Shown: positions 6,927-10,866 of the stretch, one piece after another | Layout: each line of letters begins with the position of its first letter | How positions within the stretch are numbered: position 1 is the first letter of the stretch | NCBI GenBank assembly: GCA_038249175.1 | Contig: JBBRWP010000096.1 | Location: 1-10,866, forward strand | From: JAEWSN01 sp038249175 | Lineage (GTDB): Bacteria > Bacillota > Clostridia > DSM-8532 | Direction of reading: 5' to 3' | Length of the DNA: 10,866 nucleotides | Program-made: the position numbers and the translations under genes | Notes under the pieces: generated by a model | Told to the model about the DNA's origin: nothing | The model's database searches: none | What the model saw: the letters and a program-made list of their open reading frames with translations, nothing else

Positions 6927-7842
6927 CCCCGGCTCCTTCCTGCAAACGTGTCACAAGTTCCTGTAACTCTGTTTCCGATAAGGCATCATCTGCCATTGTT
7001 TCATAGGTCTCTTCGTTCGTCCAAACTTGACCATCTTGCACATATTGCAGTTGTTCTGTCCCTTGCAGGTTCAGATAGGGGCATTTTTCTAAATCGCTGC
7101 GCAAGGTTTTGTGTGCATCTTCCGGGGCTATCCACAACAGCTTACCGCTTTGTATCCACGGTGCCAGGTCAAAGTCAAAATCGTCCGGGTCTGCATCGGC
7201 TGTTTCACAAATCCAGTCACCGTTTTCTGTGGCATGGAAGCAGACATCCAGTCCCCATTCATTCACAAGAACTTCATTGCCTTGTAGCGGGTCTGCGAAA
7301 TAAGCAATGACCCACGCAGTGTGTGGTCCGACCGACAGTGCCATTACGACGGCTTTAACCTGTGGCTGCAATAGCACACTGGGATGTACATAAGGTTTGC
7401 CTGGTCCTGGCATGGCGATAAATGGCATGGCAGAAAGTTTTCCGGTTAAATGCATTGCGCCAGTCAGCACAAGAAATGTATCCGGCAGTTTCACATCCGG
7501 TCGAACCGGCTCATCGCTGTCCCACCATAAACCGTCAATTCCGAAAGAATCAAAAGGCAATATGTACAATTCTCCAGTAAAAGGGCATCTGGACAAGGTG
7601 ACTTCCGGCAACAAATCTGTATACAGGTCACAATACGTCATATACGCTTCATCTGCTGCAAACAGATCCTCTTGCAGCTTCTCATATTCAGGGGAAACCT
7701 CTGCCTCTTGTAATTCTCCGTTTTCTATTATCTGATATTTCAAATCTAATCTTTTGAATTGCAGCGTTTCAATCAATTTCATCGTTTCCCCGCAGGATTT
7801 CAGCAGGGCTGTTCTTTCTTCACTTTTATTCGACTGTGTCAT
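6919..7842 (-). CDS. Soluble acidic protein, candidate immunity protein for the upstream toxin
   Basis: 307 aa from an ATG at 7842. An upstream in-frame ATG at 7905 would overlap the toxin gene by 53 bp and is less likely. The chosen start is 10 nt after the toxin stop, with GAGG 8 nt upstream. Residues about 5-75 are charged helix, probably coiled coil. The rest is a globular domain beginning RCPFTGELYILPFDSFGIDGLWWD (split here: C86, then the two tryptophans about 20 residues on) and rich in Trp, Asp and Glu. The C-terminal 110 residues are notably acidic (DADPDDFDFD). No membrane helix, signal or catalytic motif is seen. I do not recognise the family. The immunity assignment rests on position directly behind a toxin-like gene, tight coupling and acidic composition. 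Confidence 0.8.
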   Translation of the reverse strand: MTQSNKSEERTALLKSCGETMKLIETLQFKRLDLKYQIIENGELQEAEVSPEYEKLQEDLFAADEAYMTYCDLYTDLLPEVTLSRCPFTGELYILPFDSFGIDGLWWDSDEPVRPDVKLPDTFLVLTGAMHLTGKLSAMPFIAMPGPGKPYVHPSVLLQPQVKAVVMALSVGPHTAWVIAYFADPLQGNEVLVNEWGLDVCFHATENGDWICETADADPDDFDFDLAPWIQSGKLLWIAPEDAHKTLRSDLEKCPYLNLQGTEQLQYVQDGQVWTNEETYETMADDALSETELQELVTRLQEGAGDE

Positions 7843-7852
7843 AGTCCCCGCC

Positions 7853-10363
7853 TCACTTTCCCAGGTTGATGGTTCTGCCGCCCATATAAGTATGTGTCGG
7901 ATCATTATGCGGATTAAAAGTATTCAGTCCTTTTCCGCCTTCTTTGGCATCGTTAATGATATTTAACTTGCCTTTACGTTCCGTTCCACCCTTGGTTTTC
8001 CAGCTCGTATCCAGATGATGATTATGCTCGACTTCTGCGCCATACTTTTGCAGTTTTTTGATTGCCTGTTTATTGACCGCATCAGGAACTGGCGTTCCGT
8101 CAAAATTGGAAAAGCCTAAAACATCATTATCGGAAGCGTATGGCAAGTTGGTTTTCTTGTCGATAATTAAACCATTTTTCCATTCGCAAGTGCTTGGGAT
8201 ATTGTTTTTATATTTTTTATATTCATTTGCTCGCTCAATAAAACGCTTATTAATTTTATCTTGCAAATCTTTACTCAAATTTTTCATCACATTCTTTGGC
8301 GGTCGTTGTGGCCTAAACATACCCACCAGTCCTTCTTTGTTTTGAGGTCCACCAATCAGTGAATCAATTGTGTCAAGGGACTTCATCTTCACAGGCATGG
8401 GTTTAGGTATCGCTTTGCCATTTTCCAGCCACCCTTTTGCATACTGCGATGTAGGTCTGACATGTGTCTGAAGGCCCATTTCATCAGCAACTGCCTGAAA
8501 TGCCTTTTTCGATTTATTTGTCATGCCACTGGTAGTGGGAACTTTACCACTCGGCTTATACTGAGCACCATATTTCACAGGTAATTTATTTGGATTGGCT
8601 CGCGGGAAGTTTTTGCCTGCATTGGCCAGTGCACCGGCACCTTTGGCACCGGCTGCTTTACCACCACCAAAGATCAAATTTTTTGCAGCGCCAAGAGCTA
8701 CTTTGGCTTGCCCAAGTGTGGCCAACGTTGCGCCGAGTTTCAATGTACCTGCACCCACATGACCAATACGCTGCAAAAGAGACTTATTCGGATCCATCGC
8801 ATGGCTGAAGTCTGTGGCACCAATGGACTCTTTAACTGCTTTCCAGGCTTCTTTTGGGTCAGTGATGGTTTTCCAGATGCCTTTGGCAATGCCCGTACCA
8901 ACTTCTTTCGTTGTTTCCCAACTGCCTTTCAAAGTGTCTGTGATAATCTCCGGATGGTTCCAAATATCCTCAATACCACCCTTTAAATCAGTCCAACTGT
9001 CGGCGATTGTTTTAGACATAATTTCGGGGTTCACCAAGTCTTTCGCCACTGAAATAACTTCTTTTCCAAATTCTTTGATGCCTTGGCCGGCTTGTTTAAA
9101 ATCATTCACCACATTTTTTACAAAGTTCTTCATCACTTCCGGCTTAAACATATCTTCGACAACGCCAGGGATCTCTTTTGCCGTATCAACAATAGCACCA
9201 CCAACATACTTCGCCCCATCCACAACAGCGCCGCCGACTGTTTTTACACCGCTAACAACCGCACCACCTACATAGATTGTTGCATCCACAGCAGCCCCGG
9301 CTACACCTTTCACGACAACGGCAACACCGCTGACCACTTGTCCAGCTGCACCCCAAATCCACGATGCCCCGGAACCAATTAAACTGCCCACCACACCCAG
9401 AACCCCAGGCATAACGCCACTCTTAACGACCATACTCCCCGCAGGGTCATTAATATAGGTAATGATATTCCCGCCAATTTCATCTTCGCCACCATCGTCA
9501 GCCCAAATACGTCCAAACAGGCGGAAGAACAACAGCTGTATAAAAGTGAAAAACAGAATGCCGGCAACCACTTCAGGTCGTACTTTTTTACTGACCAGCA
9601 GGATACCGAGTGTCAGAAAAACAACCATCAGGATGATAGAAAACAAACGCAGTTGTGCAACTGGCATGATGATGAGAAAGATAGCTCCTAGAAAGGCACC
9701 GAGGGATAACAAACCGGCAACACCCGGGTTCACTTCCTGCAGAGGCTGCTTCCCCTTGAACACGCGTTGGAAATCAAACCAGCCACAGCGTGCAAAGAGG
9801 AAAGTGAGGTTGCGGTTTTGTGAAATATAGCCAAAAAATGAACCGAAAGCAATGGTGATGAATAGCGGCGTGTTCTGCGTAAAAATACCGAAAAGCATCA
9901 TCGTTGCCGCAGTAAAAAGGAGTGTTGGCAAGGTGCGGTACCCGGCGGTAGAAATACAATAACCGGTCCAATTAAATGTATGAAAAAGATTCCTGAAAAA
10001 CCCTTTAAAGCCATTGGTCCGAATTTGTCCGATAAGGAGGGATAGAAAGGTTCCAGCCAGAAAAGCCAGGAGGCTGAAAGCCGCTTTATTTGAACCGACA
10101 TTAAAAAAGCCATAGAGCGGATTCTTTGGATCTGACATGGGTCCGCTACCATAACCCTGATTTTTCACGGCGATGATCCAATAGTTGAAGAGCATAACGC
10201 CGAAGAAAATAAGCGCGGACCGCAACAGGACAAGTGGCAGGTTTTTCGGGATGCTCTTGACCAAGCCTTTAATGAGCATCCAGACTAGCTTTATAAGAGA
10301 ATCTGGTGTCTGTTCGGGTACTCTTCCAGTGGTTTTGACTGTTTTGATTACATTATTTGCCAC
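7853..10363 (-). CDS. Membrane-anchored polymorphic toxin with C-terminal edema factor/ExoY-like nucleotidyl cyclase domain
   Basis: 836 aa, GTG start with AAGGGGG 8 nt upstream. Layout: cytoplasmic-type N terminus (1-44); about seven hydrophobic helices (near 45-66, 96-114, 145-162, 164-181, 214-234, 239-257, 264-283); a Gly/Val-rich segment with three exact 11-residue repeats (364-396, type YVGGAVVSGVK); a helical region with recurring PE/PK turns (P408, P446, P471, P503); a Gly/Ala hinge (535-585); and a hydrophilic C-terminal domain (about 612-836). In that domain AFQAVADEMG, R636-P637, K654, K661-S662, GLVGMFRP, D745-x-D747 and H780 line up in order with the ATP-binding residues of anthrax edema factor (R329, K346, K353, D491, D493, H577, recalled from the literature). 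It would make cyclic nucleotides in a target cell. No LXG, RHS or signal peptide is seen. The cyclase match is by eye and needs a profile search. Confidence 0.85.
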   Translation of the reverse strand: MANNVIKTVKTTGRVPEQTPDSLIKLVWMLIKGLVKSIPKNLPLVLLRSALIFFGVMLFNYWIIAVKNQGYGSGPMSDPKNPLYGFFNVGSNKAAFSLLAFLAGTFLSLLIGQIRTNGFKGFFRNLFHTFNWTGYCISTAGYRTLPTLLFTAATMMLFGIFTQNTPLFITIAFGSFFGYISQNRNLTFLFARCGWFDFQRVFKGKQPLQEVNPGVAGLLSLGAFLGAIFLIIMPVAQLRLFSIILMVVFLTLGILLVSKKVRPEVVAGILFFTFIQLLFFRLFGRIWADDGGEDEIGGNIITYINDPAGSMVVKSGVMPGVLGVVGSLIGSGASWIWGAAGQVVSGVAVVVKGVAGAAVDATIYVGGAVVSGVKTVGGAVVDGAKYVGGAIVDTAKEIPGVVEDMFKPEVMKNFVKNVVNDFKQAGQGIKEFGKEVISVAKDLVNPEIMSKTIADSWTDLKGGIEDIWNHPEIITDTLKGSWETTKEVGTGIAKGIWKTITDPKEAWKAVKESIGATDFSHAMDPNKSLLQRIGHVGAGTLKLGATLATLGQAKVALGAAKNLIFGGGKAAGAKGAGALANAGKNFPRANPNKLPVKYGAQYKPSGKVPTTSGMTNKSKKAFQAVADEMGLQTHVRPTSQYAKGWLENGKAIPKPMPVKMKSLDTIDSLIGGPQNKEGLVGMFRPQRPPKNVMKNLSKDLQDKINKRFIERANEYKKYKNNIPSTCEWKNGLIIDKKTNLPYASDNDVLGFSNFDGTPVPDAVNKQAIKKLQKYGAEVEHNHHLDTSWKTKGGTERKGKLNIINDAKEGGKGLNTFNPHNDPTHTYMGGRTINLGK

Positions 10364-10395
10364 AATCTATTCCCCCTTGTCCGGTGACTAATAGA

Positions 10396-10425
10396 ATTAT
10401 GGAACCTGTGAGATGTCCTTCGCAA
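10396..10425 (-). promoter_or_regulatory. Candidate promoter of the toxin operon
   Basis: On the minus strand TTGCGA (10420-10425) and CATAAT (10396-10401) are separated by 18 bp, with four and five consensus matches. Transcription would start near 10389, about 25 nt before the GTG. The remaining gap to 10622 shows no clear gene or terminator. Confidence 0.5.
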
Positions 10426-10622
10426 CGATGTGGTTATCATATAAAAGAAAGTAGTACATGCATATCATATCAAAACATTTCCCGGAAGTCATGTAAATTG
10501 TCCATTTTTTTATCGAAATAATTGCCGCAACCACCGCCGCATTTGTTGAAGTGGACTCAAGGCGTTTCAGCGAATTCATTTGTTTATTTCTGAAAACATG
10601 GGCTATCCCTTCGAGCACTTGC

Positions 10623-10866
10623 CTATTGCCACAGAACACTTTCAAGCCAGGTTGCAGGAATAAAGACAATACCCCTGCGGCCGAGCAGCCACAAATTACC
10701 TTTGTCTGGCTGTACCTGCTTCACCTCATTGTCTGTCAAACCCTCTTCTTTCGTCAGGATGCCGATGCGTTCCATGGCAGGGTCAAATATGGCAATACCG
10801 TCATATTCCGAACAGAACCAATGGTAGCCGTTCGCGTCTTCGTAAATGGTCCTTACTTTTTCACCA
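10623..10866 (-). CDS. C-terminal end of a Reg_prop-like beta-propeller protein (partial)
   Basis: 80 codons run from the right window edge to a TAG at 10623-10625; the 5' part lies outside. The segment VRTIYEDANGYHWFCSEYDG, then IAIFDP, EEGLTDNEVKQVQPDKGNLWLLGRRG matches the two-component-regulator propeller pattern (V-x-x-I-x-E-D-x-x-G-x-x-W, GL-x-x-N-x-V, D-x-G-x-LW-x-x-G-x-x-G). Such blades normally form the periplasmic or extracellular sensor of a hybrid regulator, followed by a Y_Y_Y and kinase domain. Here the protein stops about 15 residues after the last blade, so it is either a stand-alone propeller or truncated. It points the same way as the toxin operon, 259 bp upstream of it. Confidence 0.75.
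   Translation of the reverse strand, partial: GEKVRTIYEDANGYHWFCSEYDGIAIFDPAMERIGILTKEEGLTDNEVKQVQPDKGNLWLLGRRGIVFIPATWLESVLWQ

Noticed and set aside
6255..7310. 351-codon open frame on the plus strand
   Set aside because: It lies antisense across two tightly coupled minus-strand genes that have good ribosome sites. Its product is Arg/His/Ser-rich with no recognisable domain, typical of a shadow frame.
7766..7793. HNH nuclease reading of the toxin C terminus (HNHH and PHNDPTHT)
   Set aside because: The His/Asn clusters lack the spacing and beta-beta-alpha context of HNH/GHH toxins. The whole upstream half fits the cyclase motif order better. Note that these motifs lie at about 7889-8024 in the gene; this entry concerns their interpretation only.
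7843..7905. Longer N terminus for the 307-aa protein (ATG at 7905)
   Set aside because: It would overlap the end of the toxin gene by 53 bp and lacks a ribosome site. The ATG at 7842 has one and sits 10 nt past the toxin stop.
10397..10669. 90-codon minus-strand frame starting at TTG
   Set aside because: It starts inside the Reg_prop-like frame in another phase, has no good ribosome site, shows no family resemblance and overlaps the candidate toxin promoter.

Overview
The window looks like chromosomal DNA of a medium-GC member of the Bacillota (an inference). It has purine-rich Shine-Dalgarno sequences, short intergenic gaps, a tRNA with encoded CCA, and Bacillota/gut-type metabolic genes. 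Nothing in it fixes a genus.

Left part (1-1560). The 5' portion of a tyrosine recombinase runs off the left edge. It is preceded by three short direct repeats and sits beside a tRNA-Lys(UUU) gene, the arrangement of an island or transposon junction. A non-coding stretch follows, containing five 22-bp tandem repeats that look like nested recombinase or transposase binding sites. Next comes a small cupin gene on the minus strand with its own hairpin terminator.

Middle (1600-5525). A YghZ-type aldo/keto reductase (minus) is divergent from a cytoplasmic GH3 beta-glucosidase (plus), with promoters for both in a 225-bp gap. Behind the GH3 gene lies a 124-bp MITE-like inverted-repeat element with TA flanks. 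It is placed between the stop codon and the probable intrinsic terminator.

Right part (5526-10363). A minus-strand three-gene operon reads in the order 10363 to 5526. First is an 836-aa protein with about seven membrane helices, 11-residue amphipathic repeats, a PE-repeat helical region and a C-terminal domain that I align with the nucleotidyl cyclase toxins (anthrax edema factor/ExoY). It is followed 10 nt later by a soluble acidic 307-aa protein, the best immunity candidate. An overlapping 466-aa protein comes last and ends in a Pro/Gln 11-residue repeat tract and a zinc ribbon. I read this as an unusual polymorphic-toxin locus, in which a membrane-embedded carrier presents a cyclase-like toxin and is paired with two co-translated accessory proteins. 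This is the most interesting part of the window.

Right edge (10623-10866). The C-terminal end of a two-component-regulator-propeller-like (Reg_prop) protein enters from outside, with a 259-bp gap between it and the toxin operon.
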